Shown: positions 37,119 through 47,843 of the stretch, piece by piece | Layout: every line of letters starts with the position of its first letter | How positions within the stretch are numbered: the first letter of the stretch is position 1 | NCBI RefSeq assembly: GCF_014656195.1 | Contig: NZ_BNBY01000009.1 | Coordinates: 124,001-188,000 of the forward strand | DNA length: 64,000 bases | Source: Kitasatospora xanthocidica | GTDB lineage: Bacteria > Actinomycetota > Actinomycetes > Streptomycetales > Streptomycetaceae | Direction: 5' to 3' | The notes under the pieces: model-generated | Told to the model about the DNA's origin: nothing | Databases searched by the model: none | The model's input: the letters and a program-made list of their open reading frames with translations, nothing else | Position numbers and translations under genes: made by a program

Positions 37119-38975
37119 TCAGAGCTCCAGGGTGACCTGGTACTCCGTCAGCCAGGCGTCCAGGTCGAGCGCGAGGTCGACGCCCAGCCGGACGGACTGC
37201 GGATCGGTGTCCGGGGCGAGCGCGTCGGAGAGGCGCCGCCGGTCGAGCAGGTCCAGCGCCGGGGAGTCCGCGGCGTCGACGAGCCGGGCGAGCTCGGCGC
37301 GCAGCTGCGCCGGGTAGCGCGGGTCGGTGGTCACCGGGTACGGGCTCTTCGGCCGGTCGGCGATCTCCGGGGGCAGCAGGTCCCGGACGGCGGCGCGCAG
37401 CAGGCTCTTCTCCCGTCCGTCGAAGCTCTTCATCGCCCACGGCGTGTTGAACACGTACTGGACCAGCCGGTGGTCGCAGAACGGCACCCGTACCTCCAGT
37501 CCGTTGGCCATGCTCATCCGGTCCTTGCGGTCGAGCAGGATGCGGACGAAGCGGGTCAGGTTGAGGTAGGAGATCTCGCGCATCCGCCGCTCCAGTGGGT
37601 CGGCCGCGTCCAGGTGCGGGACCTCGGCGATCGCCTCGCGGTAGCGGGCCCGCCGGTAGTCCGCGAGGTCGAGCTTGCGCAGCAGTTCGGCGTCGAGCAG
37701 CTGTTCGCGCGGGCCGGAGCCGGCGCCGGCGATGCGGGTGAGGTCGGCGGCCCAGGGGAAGTCCTCGGTGGCGACCAGCTCCGGGTCGTGGAACCAGCGG
37801 TAGCCGCCGAAGAGCTCGTCCGCGGACTCGCCGGACAGCGCGACGGTGGAGTGGCGGCGCACCCCGCGGAAGAGCAGCAGCAGCGAGACGTCCATGTCGC
37901 CGACGCCGCCCGGCAGGTCGCGGGCGCGCACGGCGGCGGTGCGCCGGGAGCGGTCGGTGAGCTCGGCGGCGTCCAGCTCGATCACGCTGTGGTCGGCGCC
38001 GACGTGCCGGGCCAGCAGCCGGGCGAACGGGCTGTCCGGGGTCTCCCGGACCTCGCTGGCGCGGAACTCGCCCGGGCCGGTGAAGTCGACGGAGAAGGAG
38101 CGCAGCGGGCCGGCCCCGGCGGCGCGCAGTGTCCGGGCGGCGAGGGCGGTGACGGCGCTGGAGTCCAGGCCGCCGGAGAGCAGCGAGCAGAGCGGGACGT
38201 CGGCGTCGAGGTGGCGGTGCACGATGTCGTCCAGCAGGGCCCGGACGGTGGCGACGGTGTTCGCCAGGCCGTCGGGGTGCTCGCGCGCCTCCAGCGCCCA
38301 GTAGCGGCGGAGCGTGACGCTCCCGCGGCGCACCCGGACGACGTGCCCGGGCGGGACCTCGCGGATGCCCCGGTACGGCGTCAGGCCGGGGGTGCGGGTG
38401 TGGCCGAGCAGTTCGCGCAGCCCGTCCAGGTCGACCACCGGGCGGACGGCGGGGTGGGCGAGCACGGCCTTGGGCTCGGAGCCGAAGACCACGCCGTCCG
38501 CGGTGGGGTGGTAGTGCAGCGGTTTCACGCCCATCCGGTCGCGGACCAGCAGCAGCTCCTCGCTCCGGGCGTCCCAGACGGCCAGGGCGAACATGCCGTT
38601 GAGCCGCTCGGCCAGGCCCTCGCCCCACTCCAGGTAGGCGTGCAGCACGACCTCGGTGTCGCTGCGGGTGCGGAAGCGGTGCCCGGCCGCCGCCAGCTCG
38701 GCGCGCAGCTCGCGGTGGTTGTAGACCTCGCCGCTGTAGGTGAGCACGACCGGCGGCCGGCCGTCCGGCCCGAACGTCATCGGCTGGGTGCCGCCCTCGA
38801 CGTCGATCACCGCGAGGCGGCGGTGGCCGATCGCGGCGTGCGGCTGGAGGAGGACGCCGCCGGCGTCCGGGCCGCGGCAGAGCTGGGTGGCCGTCATCGC
38901 GTCGAGGACCTCCCGGCCCTCCGGTCCGGCGGTGAGGTCGCGGTCGAAGGCGACCCATCCGGTGATCCCGCACAT
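37119..38975 (-). CDS. asnB: Asparagine synthase (glutamine-hydrolysing)
   Basis: 618 residues. MCGITGWV places the N-terminal nucleophile Cys2, so the ATG at 38975 (GGAGG at six bases) is the true start, not the upstream codon. The glutaminase half (1-210) has YSGEVYNHRELR and RSDTEVVLHAY. The synthase half carries the ATP loop SLLSGGLDSSAVTAL near 255 and the SGESADELFGGY segment. It amidates aspartate, or in specialised members another carboxylate. Being placed among secreted and pigment genes, a peptide- or wall-tailoring role cannot be excluded. Confidence 0.93.
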   Translation of the reverse strand: MCGITGWVAFDRDLTAGPEGREVLDAMTATQLCRGPDAGGVLLQPHAAIGHRRLAVIDVEGGTQPMTFGPDGRPPVVLTYSGEVYNHRELRAELAAAGHRFRTRSDTEVVLHAYLEWGEGLAERLNGMFALAVWDARSEELLLVRDRMGVKPLHYHPTADGVVFGSEPKAVLAHPAVRPVVDLDGLRELLGHTRTPGLTPYRGIREVPPGHVVRVRRGSVTLRRYWALEAREHPDGLANTVATVRALLDDIVHRHLDADVPLCSLLSGGLDSSAVTALAARTLRAAGAGPLRSFSVDFTGPGEFRASEVRETPDSPFARLLARHVGADHSVIELDAAELTDRSRRTAAVRARDLPGGVGDMDVSLLLLFRGVRRHSTVALSGESADELFGGYRWFHDPELVATEDFPWAADLTRIAGAGSGPREQLLDAELLRKLDLADYRRARYREAIAEVPHLDAADPLERRMREISYLNLTRFVRILLDRKDRMSMANGLEVRVPFCDHRLVQYVFNTPWAMKSFDGREKSLLRAAVRDLLPPEIADRPKSPYPVTTDPRYPAQLRAELARLVDAADSPALDLLDRRRLSDALAPDTDPQSVRLGVDLALDLDAWLTEYQVTLEL

Positions 38976-39213
38976 CAGCAAGCCTCCGGTCTTCCGCTAC
39001 GTGTTCAAGGGCTCACGCTACGTGTGGAGTCGGTGGCGCTTCAAGGGTTCGGGGGAAGACGAACGGATGGGGGGTGGGGTGGTCGGCGCGGGTGGGTGGG
39101 GGGTGGTCGGCGGGGGTGGGTGCGGGGTGCTGCTGAGCCGAAAGGTGTCATGCCTGCCCGATTTCGGGCAGGAACTTTGGTTTCGGCGGCGTTGCGGCCT
39201 AGTGTCTTCACTC
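38976..39213. promoter_or_regulatory. Divergent region with G-rich repeats and a short hairpin
   Basis: 238 bases between asnB and the small conserved gene. G-runs at 39069-39128 repeat in roughly 27-base units and could form a quadruplex. A hairpin at 39153-39172 (CCTGCCCG, ATTT loop, CGGGCAGG) lies beyond it, and a TAGTGT hexamer at 39200-39205 precedes the small gene by eight bases. Confidence 0.55.
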
Positions 39214-39489
39214 GTGCCGAGCTCACCCCACCCTCACGAAGACCTCCTCGCCCACCTGACCCGGACCAGCCCGCTCGGGCCCCGGGAGGCGGCGCGGGTC
39301 GTGGCGGAGGTGCTGGCGTACTTCTCCGAGAGCACCGAGGACTACGTGCGCCGCCGCCACACCGAGCTGCAGGCACGCGGACTGACCAACGAACGGATCT
39401 TCGCCCGGCTCGCCGAGGAGCTCCCGCAGCGCCGCGTCGCGGCGCCGGAGCTCTCGGCCCGCCAGCTGCGGCGGATCGTCTACGGCTGA
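39214..39489 (+). CDS. Conserved small actinomycete protein of unknown function
   Basis: 91 residues from GTG 39214. Helical and charged: DLLAHLTRTSPLGPREAARV (about 9-28), FSESTEDYVRRRHTELQARG, then FARLAEELPQRRVAAPELS and a basic LRRIVYG end. The pattern resembles a widely kept protein of streptomycetes, but no function is known. The GTG lies eight bases after TAGTGT and lacks a ribosome site, so the mRNA is probably leaderless. It precedes glmS by 134 bases. Confidence 0.72.
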   Translation: MPSSPHPHEDLLAHLTRTSPLGPREAARVVAEVLAYFSESTEDYVRRRHTELQARGLTNERIFARLAEELPQRRVAAPELSARQLRRIVYG

Positions 39490-39580
39490 GCGGCCGTCGC
39501 CGACGCCCGGCCCCGGACGTCGCGCCCGGGGCGTCGCGCCAACGGTGCCACGCCTGGGCGGCACGCCCACGTCACTTCGA

Positions 39581-39610
39581 AACTTCGAACGACTACGAAC
39601 GACTACGAAC
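39581..39610 (+). repeat. Tandem 10-base repeats before glmS
   Basis: GACTACGAAC occurs exactly at 39591-39600 and 39601-39610, and a related AACTTCGAAC at 39581-39590 precedes them. They end 13 bases before the start codon, so they are part of the leader or overlap the promoter. Confidence 0.7.
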
Positions 39611-39623
39611 GAGGAGTCCACCC

Positions 39624-41450
<1,827 letters not shown>

Positions 41451-41466
41451 CCGTCGCCCTTGTTCC

Positions 41467-41503
41467 CCGGGCCCCGGTCGCTGTGCGGACGACCGGGGCC
41501 CGG
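41467..41503. terminator. Terminator between glmS and glutaminase
   Basis: A perfect 14-bp stem (41467-41480 with 41490-41503) with a 9-base loop lies 16 bases after the glmS stop and 19 bases from the convergent glutaminase stop, so it can serve both genes. Confidence 0.88.
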
Positions 41504-41522
41504 CGCTGTTTCCGCCCTCGTC

Positions 41523-42473
41523 CTAGAAGACGGAGCAGCCGGAGAGGGTGGTGAGGGTGTCCAGCGCCGTGACCGCGGCGACGGAGTTGCCGGCCTGGTC
41601 GAGGCGCGGGCCCCAGGCGCAGACGGCGGCGCGGCCGGGCAGTATGGCGAGGATGCCGCCGCCCACGCCGCTCTTGCCGGGCAGGCCCACGCGGAACGCG
41701 AACTCGCCGGCCGCGTCGTAGGTGCCGCAGGTCAGCAGGACGGCGTTGATGCGCTTGGCCTCGCTGCGGGACATCAGGCGGGTGCCGTCGGCGCGCACGC
41801 CGTAGCGGGCGAGGAAGGAGCCGGCCAGGACGAGGTCGCGGCAGCTCGTGGTGAGGGCGCAGTGGGCGTAGTAGTGCTCCAGGACGGTCTCGACCGGGTT
41901 CTCCAGGTTGCCGTGGCTGGCGATGAAGTGGGCCAGGGCGGCGTTGCGGTGGCCGTGCTCGGCCTCGGAGGCGGCGACCACCGGGTCGGTGTCCAGCCCG
42001 GCGTTCCCGGACTCGCGGCGCAGGAACTCCCGGACCGTGCCGGAGGCGTCGCCGGTCATGGTCTGCAGGCGGTCGGTCACCACGAGGGCGCCCGCGTTGA
42101 TGAACGGGTTGCGCGGGATGCCGTGCTCGGTCTCCAGCTGCACCAGCGAGTTGAACGGGTTGCCGGACGGCTCACGGCCGACGCCCCGCCAGAGGCTGTC
42201 GCCGCCGTAGGCGACCGCGAGGGCCAGCGAGAACAGCTTGGACACGCTCTGGACGGAGAACGGCCGCTCCCAGTCCCCGACGCCGTACAGCTCCCCGTCG
42301 ACGGTGGCCACGGCCATGCCGAAGGCCTCGGGGTCGGCGGTGGCGAGCGCCGGGATGTAGTCGGCGACCCTGCCCCGGCCCCTGGTGGCCCGGGCGGCCG
42401 CCTCGGCGGCCTCCAGCAGCACCGGCCAGTCCAGGTGCTCCCCGCCGTTCTGCCCGCCGGGCACACTGTTCAA
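41523..42473 (-). CDS. glsA: Glutaminase A
   Basis: 316 residues from a TTG at 42473, chosen because GGAGGA lies seven bases before it; a GTG nine bases downstream or at 42506 is possible. The serine-lysine catalytic pair is in FSVQSVSKLF, and NPFINAGALVV, YYAHCALTTSC and GLPGKSGVGGG are family signatures. It belongs to the beta-lactamase-fold glutaminases that split glutamine to glutamate and ammonia. It converges with glmS. Confidence 0.92.
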   Translation of the reverse strand: MNSVPGGQNGGEHLDWPVLLEAAEAAARATRGRGRVADYIPALATADPEAFGMAVATVDGELYGVGDWERPFSVQSVSKLFSLALAVAYGGDSLWRGVGREPSGNPFNSLVQLETEHGIPRNPFINAGALVVTDRLQTMTGDASGTVREFLRRESGNAGLDTDPVVAASEAEHGHRNAALAHFIASHGNLENPVETVLEHYYAHCALTTSCRDLVLAGSFLARYGVRADGTRLMSRSEAKRINAVLLTCGTYDAAGEFAFRVGLPGKSGVGGGILAILPGRAAVCAWGPRLDQAGNSVAAVTALDTLTTLSGCSVF

Positions 42474-42638
42474 CGTTCTTCCTCCACCGGCACCGAGTGC
42501 GGACACGACCGGGACCGGGCGCTCGCCGGTGCGGGCGGCGTCCGGTCCGACCAGGATTATCCGTGTTTCGGGAGGAGGGGTTGGTACGGGGGGTGCGGCA
42601 GGGCGCGTCAGGGTGGTTCGGGGGGGCGTCAGGCGGGT

Positions 42639-43373
42639 TCAGGGGGCGTTGGTGGGGGCCTGGACGGGCGGGCCGGTGAGCAGGGTGCCGGTGTCGGAGT
42701 ACGGCCGGCCGTTGGGGACGCAGCCGTGCAGGCCCTTGATCTGCTGCATCATCACCGGCGCCGGGGCGCCCGGCCCGGGGCAGTCGACGTGGCCGTTGCC
42801 GAGGATGTGGCCGACCTCGTGGTTGACCGCCAGCGCGTGGTAGGTCTCCGGCTGGCCCTGGTAGAACTCGGACAGCTCGGTCCAGCGCTTGAGGTTGATC
42901 ACCACCTGGTGGGTCACGCCGCAGTTCACCCAGCCGCCGGTGTCCAGCCCGTACTGGCCGCAGATCCGGTCGGTGGAGCGGGGGGTGGCCAGGTAGACGG
43001 TGAAGTCCACCGGGTCGGCGGGGACCCGCTGGAAGGACGCCGTGCCGCCGGCGGCCCAGCCGCGCCGCACGTCGCCGAGGACCGCGTCCACCTCGGCCGC
43101 GAACTGCTCCGGGCTCTCCGCGATCCCGTTCTCCACCCGGACCTTGTACCGGTACAGGTGCTCGCCGGTGCCGAAGCGGGCGGAGCCGCCGGGCGCGGTG
43201 GTGAACGCGAGCGGGGCCGGGCCGTCGTCGTGCCACGGCTGCCACCACAGCAGGCCGGCGGTCAGGGCCGCGGCCACCGCGGCGGCCACCGCCGCGGCGA
43301 GCGCGCCCTGCCGGCGGCTGCGGGGCCGGAGCCGGGACCGGGACCGGGAGCGGAGCCGGGCGAGGGCGCTCAC
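42639..43373 (-). CDS. DUF3152 secreted/membrane metallopeptidase-like protein
   Basis: 244 residues. A very basic N-terminus and one membrane helix (about 23-44) anchor or export it. The zinc motif is HEVGHILGNGH (185-195, the HExxHxxxxxH form). Two Cys (ICGQYG and NCGVTHQ) and one in VDCPGPG surround it. This fits the actinomycete DUF3152 family. The GTG start overlaps the hemerythrin-like stop in GTGA (43370-43373), so translation is coupled. Confidence 0.82.
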   Translation of the reverse strand: MSALARLRSRSRSRLRPRSRRQGALAAAVAAAVAAALTAGLLWWQPWHDDGPAPLAFTTAPGGSARFGTGEHLYRYKVRVENGIAESPEQFAAEVDAVLGDVRRGWAAGGTASFQRVPADPVDFTVYLATPRSTDRICGQYGLDTGGWVNCGVTHQVVINLKRWTELSEFYQGQPETYHALAVNHEVGHILGNGHVDCPGPGAPAPVMMQQIKGLHGCVPNGRPYSDTGTLLTGPPVQAPTNAP

Positions 43374-44026
43374 CGGACGCCCCCGGCCGGGAGGTGGCCG
43401 TACACCGCGCGCATCCGGCGGTGGTGGGCGGGCAGCGTGCGCCGGAAGGCGAGGTAGCTCTGGAGCCGGCCGCCGGTGGCGCGCAGGTGCGCGAGCTGCT
43501 CCGGACTGCCGTACGACAGCAGGAGGCCCTCGACCCGGGACCGCAGGGACGGCGGGATCCGCCACCTCCTGGTCTCCTCGAACCGCTCCCAGGCGGACAT
43601 CGGCAGGAAGGCGCGGATCCCCTCCAGGCAGAGCCCCTCCTTCACCGTCAGGTACGCCGCCACGGCTTCGCCCGCCTCCCGCAGGCGGTCGGCGAGCCGG
43701 TCCGGCGGGCCCGCCGAGGCGACCCGGACCCGGGCCAGCGGGACGGCCAGCGAGGCGCGCTCGGCGGCCAGCGCGCCCAGCTCGGGGCGCAGACACGGTG
43801 CGGCCCCGGACAGTGCGGGCCACAGCACGTCCTCCTCGGCCTCGTGCAGCAGGCGCAGGACGTCCAGCACCAGCGCGAGGTGATCGGTGATCCCGGCCCG
43901 CAGCGCCTCCGCGCCCGGGGCGCGGCAGGCCTCGGCGAGGCGGGCGAACTCGCCGCGCAGCGCCGCGTGCGACAGCAGGAGGGCGGTGGTGTCCGGCCGG
44001 GCGTGTATCGGGGCCAGTGTGGACAT
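43370..44026 (-). CDS. Hemerythrin-like (HHE domain) protein
   Basis: 218 residues. A four-helix bundle with His/Glu pairs at spaced positions: LLLSHAALRGEF (about 16-27), DHLALVLDVLRLLHEAEEDVLW (about 48-69), and later His. The layout fits the hemerythrin HHE cation-binding domain, which senses or binds oxygen, NO or iron. The C-terminal 80 residues (RWRIPPSLRSRVEGLLLSY) resemble a second domain seen in actinomycete members. ATG 44026; GGAG about 11 bases before it. Confidence 0.75.
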   Translation of the reverse strand: MSTLAPIHARPDTTALLLSHAALRGEFARLAEACRAPGAEALRAGITDHLALVLDVLRLLHEAEEDVLWPALSGAAPCLRPELGALAAERASLAVPLARVRVASAGPPDRLADRLREAGEAVAAYLTVKEGLCLEGIRAFLPMSAWERFEETRRWRIPPSLRSRVEGLLLSYGSPEQLAHLRATGGRLQSYLAFRRTLPAHHRRMRAVYGHLPAGGVR

Positions 44027-44389
44027 GGCGGTACGGCTCCAGTACGGGGATCGGCGGTCGGGCGGCCGATCGGCGACCGGGGACCAGTGAGGCCCGGTCG
44101 GGCGACGGGGTTGTACCTGGAGGAACGCGAACGGGTGGGGTGTTGGTTCACGGCGGTGTCGCCCGGGCGCGTCGCGGGGCCCCTGTCGGACGCGGGGCCC
44201 GGCCGGTTCCCGGAACCGCTCGATGGTGTCACCCGTGCGGCGTGTCCCTGGGGCCGGGCCCCGGATTGGGGTGTCGTGGTGCGGGTCGATCCGTTTCACG
44301 GTTGCCGTCGGGGTGCTTGTTGAGGTGCCTGTCGGGGTGCCGTTGGAACGTGACCGGAATGCCATCGGAATGCCATGGGAGGCACCGTC
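44027..44389. other. Intergenic region between hemerythrin-like and CopZ-like genes
   Basis: 363 bases. An exact tandem repeat of CGGAATGCCAT occupies 44355-44365 and 44366-44376, 13 bases before the CopZ start, overlapping its leader. The rest is mildly less GC-rich from 44280 on, consistent with a promoter. No gene is supported. Confidence 0.55.
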
Positions 44390-44614
44390 ATGTCCATCAC
44401 CGCCGTCACCACCGTCCTCGCCGTCGACGGGATGAGCTGCGGCCACTGCGAGCGGACGGTCGCCGCCGCCCTGTCCGCGCTGCCGGGCGTCAGCGAGGTC
44501 GTCGCCGACGCGCCGAGCGGGCGGGTCACCGTGGCGTCCGAGCGGCCCCTGGACGAGGACGCCGCCCGCGGCGCCGTCGACGGGGCCGGGTTCACGCTGG
44601 TCGGGCGGGGCTGA
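44390..44614 (+). CDS. Heavy-metal-associated domain protein (CopZ-like copper chaperone)
   Basis: 74 residues. A single HMA ferredoxin-like domain with the metal-binding pair in GMSCGHCE (Cys about 19 and 22). The ATG at 44390 is set by GGGAGG at seven bases. It carries Cu(I) to a transporter or regulator; no copper ATPase is adjacent in the window. Exact tandem 11-mers lie in its leader. Confidence 0.9.
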   Translation: MSITAVTTVLAVDGMSCGHCERTVAAALSALPGVSEVVADAPSGRVTVASERPLDEDAARGAVDGAGFTLVGRG

Positions 44615-44680
44615 GGCCCGGGGGCGGGGCGGGGCGGGTCCGTCGGTGGTCGTCGGCGGACCCGCCCCCGCCCGTCCGGC

Positions 44681-45253
44681 TCAGCCCATCGTCTTCGCGC
44701 CGTCCAGGGCCTCGCGGATGATGTCGGCGTGGCCCGCGTGCTGGGAGGTCTCGGCGATCACGTGCAGCAGCACCCGGCGGGCCGACCAGCGGGCGTCCGC
44801 CTGGAACCAGGGGGCCTTCGGCAGCGGGTGCGCGACGTCCAGGTCGGGGAGGGTGACCACCAGCTCGTCGGTGCGGCGCGCCACCTCCTCGTACGCGGCC
44901 AGGACGCCGGCCAGCGTCTCCCCGGGCAGCATCCGGTACTCGTCGGCGCGGCGGGCGAGGTCGGCCTCGGTCCAGTTGCTGAAGTCGGGCATCGCGGACG
45001 GGCCCTCCAGGATGAAGTCCGCCCAGAGCCGCTCCATCGAGGTCACGTGCTTGATCAGACCGCCCACGCACAGCTCGCTCGTCGTGGTCCGCAGGCCGGC
45101 CTGCTCGTCGGTGAGGTCACGGGCGGTGAAGCGCAGGAAGTAGCGGTGCTTGGCCAGCGCCTCCAGGAAGTCCGCGCGCTCCCCGGTGATGTGCGTCGGC
45201 ACGGCGTCGGAGGTGGCGGTGACGACGCTGCTCGCGGCGTTGGTGGTGGTCAT
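44681..45253 (-). CDS. DinB/DUF664 family protein
   Basis: 190 residues. Four-helix DinB fold: DFLEALAKHRYFLRFTARDL (about 28-47), ELCVGGLIKHVTSMERLWADF (about 60-80), and LLHVIAETSQHAGHADIIRE (about 160-179) with the His ligand positions (H69, H162 and H171 approximately) of a metal site. Relatives use mycothiol or bacillithiol as thiol partner. It is divergent from a WYL regulator, which probably controls it. Confidence 0.88.
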   Translation of the reverse strand: MTTTNAASSVVTATSDAVPTHITGERADFLEALAKHRYFLRFTARDLTDEQAGLRTTTSELCVGGLIKHVTSMERLWADFILEGPSAMPDFSNWTEADLARRADEYRMLPGETLAGVLAAYEEVARRTDELVVTLPDLDVAHPLPKAPWFQADARWSARRVLLHVIAETSQHAGHADIIREALDGAKTMG

Positions 45254-45353
45254 GATTCAGGCCTTCCGTTCGGTTCCTGCTCCCTCGGACAAGAACAACG
45301 CTACGGGCCATAGCGGTCACTTCCTGTCCTGAATGCGCGGCAGAATCGGAGGC

Positions 45354-46349
45354 ATGGCGAACACCAGCTCCAGAACGCTGCGACTGCTCTCCCTGCTCCA
45401 GACCCACCGGTACTGGCCCGGCGAGGAACTGGCCGACCGGCTCGGCGTCTCCGTCCGCACCCTGCGCCGCGACATCGACCGGCTGCGCGAACTCGGCTAC
45501 CCCGTCGAGGCGCAGCGCGGCGTCGAGGGCGGCTACCAGCTGGCGGCGGGCGCGGCACTGCCGCCGCTGGTCATCGACGACGAGGAGGCGGTGGCGCTCG
45601 CGGTCGGCCTGCAGGCGGCGGCGGAGAGCCCGGTGGAGGGCGTGGGCGAGGCCTCGGTGCGGGTGCTGGCGAAGGTGGTCCAGGTGATGCCGGCCCGGCT
45701 GCGCCGCCGGGTGGAGGCACTGCGGGCGGTCACCGTCCCGGTGGACTGGGGTACCCGGGCGGGTGCGGGCGTCGACCCGGACGTCCTCACCGTGGTCGCC
45801 CTCTCCTGCCGGGACGGCGAACGGCTGCGGTTCGCGTACACCGCCGCCGACGGGCGCGGCACCGAACGGCACGTCGAACCGCACCGGCTGGTCAGCCTCA
45901 ACCGCCGCTGGTACCTCGTCGCCTACGACCTCGACCGCGCCGACTGGCGCAGCTTCCGCCTCGACCGGCTGACCGCCCCGCAGGGCAGCGGCGCCCGCTT
46001 CGCGCCGCGCACCCTCCCGGCCGCCGACGCGGCGGAGTTCGTCCGGGCCGGGCTGAACCACGTGCCCCGGCCGCACCGGGTGGAGGCGCTGGTCGCCGCG
46101 CCCGCCGACGTCGTCCACGCCCGGGTCGGCCGCTGGGGCACGGTCGAGCCCGCCGGCCCCGGCCGCTGCCGGCTCGTCATGACCGCCGACTCCCTCGACT
46201 GGCCCGCGATGGCCCTGGGCTCCCTGGGCGCGGAGTTCGAGGTGGTCGAGCCGCCCGAGCTGCGCATGCTGCTGGCGGACTGGAGCTCCCGCTTCGCGCG
46301 GGCCGTCGGGGAGGGCGGGGAGGGGGCGGCTGTGGGGCGGCTGGAGTAG
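45354..46349 (+). CDS. WYL-domain transcriptional regulator (YafY/PafC type)
   Basis: 331 residues. An HTH_11 domain (about 1-60; LADRLGVSVRTLRRDIDRLR) is followed by the WYL ligand domain (about 140-205; RFAYTAADGRGTERHVEPHRL, then NRRWYLVAYDL) and a C-terminal WCX part. Regulators of this class bind nucleic acid or small ligands. No proper ribosome site is placed (GGAGG is one base from the ATG); CAGAAT at 45341-45346 would make it leaderless. It faces the DinB-like gene across 100 bases. Confidence 0.9.
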   Translation: MANTSSRTLRLLSLLQTHRYWPGEELADRLGVSVRTLRRDIDRLRELGYPVEAQRGVEGGYQLAAGAALPPLVIDDEEAVALAVGLQAAAESPVEGVGEASVRVLAKVVQVMPARLRRRVEALRAVTVPVDWGTRAGAGVDPDVLTVVALSCRDGERLRFAYTAADGRGTERHVEPHRLVSLNRRWYLVAYDLDRADWRSFRLDRLTAPQGSGARFAPRTLPAADAAEFVRAGLNHVPRPHRVEALVAAPADVVHARVGRWGTVEPAGPGRCRLVMTADSLDWPAMALGSLGAEFEVVEPPELRMLLADWSSRFARAVGEGGEGAAVGRLE

Positions 46350-46438
46350 GAAGTCGGGCAGGTCGACTTTTGGTGCGGCGTCGGGGGCCTTTCGGGAGAA
46401 ATATGCAGACCGGTCTACTGATTCGATGGGGGCGGGCG

Positions 46439-47773
46439 CTACGGGGCGATGGCGTCCAGGGTGGCGCGTAGGTGGGTGAGGGCGGCGGGGAGGTCGGCTA
46501 GTGGGGGTGTGGCGAGGGCGAGGCGGATGGCGTTGGGGTGGTGCGGGGTGGTGGCGAACGCGTCGGCGGTGGAGATCAGGATGCCCTCGGTGGCGAGCGC
46601 GGCGGCCACGTGGTCGGGGCGCTGGTGGGGTTCGAGGGTGAGCCAGACGATGTACGAGGCGGGGTGGGCGGTGGTGGCCAGTCCGGCGAGGGCGGTGCGG
46701 GCGAGGGTCTGGCGGGCGGCGGCGTCGGTGCGGCGCTCGTGCTCCAGGCGGGCGACCGTGCCGTCGGCGAGCCAGCCGGTGGCGAGCGCGGTGATCAGGC
46801 CCGGCGTGCCCCAGGCCGCCGTGCGCAGCTGGGTGGTCGCGGCCCGCAGCAGCCGGTCGGGCAGGACGGCGAAGCCGAACCGCAGCCCCGGCGCCACGTT
46901 CTTCGACAGGCCGGCCACGTAACAGGTGTGCTCGGGGGCGAGGGCGTGCAGGGGCTGGGGTGGCGCGGTCTCCAGGAAGGCGTAGGTGCCGTCCTCGATC
47001 AGCGTGCAGCCGTGGGTGGTGGCGAGGGCGGCCAGGCGCTCGCGCCGTGCCTGGTCGAGCACCCAGCCGAGCGGGTTGTGGACGGTCGGCATGGTGTACA
47101 CCGCGCGTACCGGGCGGGCGTGGCAGAGCCGGTCGAGCGCGTCGAGGTCCGGGCCCGCGGGCGTGACCGGGACGGGCGCCAGGTCGAGCCCGTGCGCGGC
47201 GGCGAGCAGCTTGATGCCGGGGTAGCTGAGCGCGTCGACCGCCAGGACGTCCCCGGGGTGGGTGAGGGTGCGCAGCACGCAGTCCAGCGCCTGCTGGGCG
47301 CCGTTGGTCAGCAGGACGTTCTCCGGCGCGGTGTCGATCCCGCGGTCCAGCAGGTAGGTGGCGACGGTCGCCCGGTCGTGCCGGTGGCCGCCCGGCGGGT
47401 GCTGGTGCAGCAGGGACTCGGCGTCGCCGGAGGCGGCGAGGGTGCGCAGGGCCTGCCGCAGCAGGTCGCCCTGGCCGGGGGTGAGCGGCTGGTTGAAGGA
47501 GAGGTCCGCTACCCGGGGCACCGGGAGCGTGCGGGAGGGTTCGAGGCCGTCGTAGCCGGCCCGCTGCCGGACGAAGGTGCCCCGGCCCTGCTCGCCCACC
47601 ACCAGTCCGGCGGCGGCCAGTTCGGCGTAGACCCGGGTGGCGGTGGCGAGGGCGACCCGCCGCTCGCGGGCGAGGGAGCGGTGGGTCGGCAGCCGGGTGC
47701 CGGCCGGGAGCGCGCCGGAGCGGATCGCCGCCGCGTACTCGTCGACGATGGCCTTGTAGGAGGGCGGTCGCAC
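46439..47773 (-). CDS. MocR-type GntR/aminotransferase fusion regulator
   Basis: 444 residues. A GntR winged helix (about 1-72; LPTHRSLARERRVALATATRVYAEL) is fused to a fold type I aminotransferase domain. The PLP lysine is in GLSKNVAPGLRFG (about 272) and NGAQQALD and HNPLGWVLD are cofactor-side motifs. MocR proteins sense PLP or amino-acid adducts and control a divergent or neighbouring gene. GTG start. A 26-base inverted repeat lies in the divergent region toward the enoyl-CoA hydratase. Confidence 0.92.
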   Translation of the reverse strand: MRPPSYKAIVDEYAAAIRSGALPAGTRLPTHRSLARERRVALATATRVYAELAAAGLVVGEQGRGTFVRQRAGYDGLEPSRTLPVPRVADLSFNQPLTPGQGDLLRQALRTLAASGDAESLLHQHPPGGHRHDRATVATYLLDRGIDTAPENVLLTNGAQQALDCVLRTLTHPGDVLAVDALSYPGIKLLAAAHGLDLAPVPVTPAGPDLDALDRLCHARPVRAVYTMPTVHNPLGWVLDQARRERLAALATTHGCTLIEDGTYAFLETAPPQPLHALAPEHTCYVAGLSKNVAPGLRFGFAVLPDRLLRAATTQLRTAAWGTPGLITALATGWLADGTVARLEHERRTDAAARQTLARTALAGLATTAHPASYIVWLTLEPHQRPDHVAAALATEGILISTADAFATTPHHPNAIRLALATPPLADLPAALTHLRATLDAIAP

Positions 47774-47817
47774 GGGTCACCTGCCGTTCCGGGGTGTCGT
47801 GGGTGCCGGGAGTGTAT

Positions 47818-47843
47818 CCAGGACAATAAGTGGATTGTCCTGG
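47818..47843. promoter_or_regulatory. Inverted repeat, candidate MocR operator
   Basis: CCAGGACAAT (47818-47827) and ATTGTCCTGG (47834-47843) are perfect inverted 10-mers six bases apart, lying 45 bases from the regulator start and 88 bases from the enoyl-CoA hydratase start. Confidence 0.7.

Noticed and set aside
39571-39600. Possible tRNA T-loop (TTCGAA)
   Set aside because: No paired stems of a tRNA surround it; it is part of the tandem repeats before glmS.
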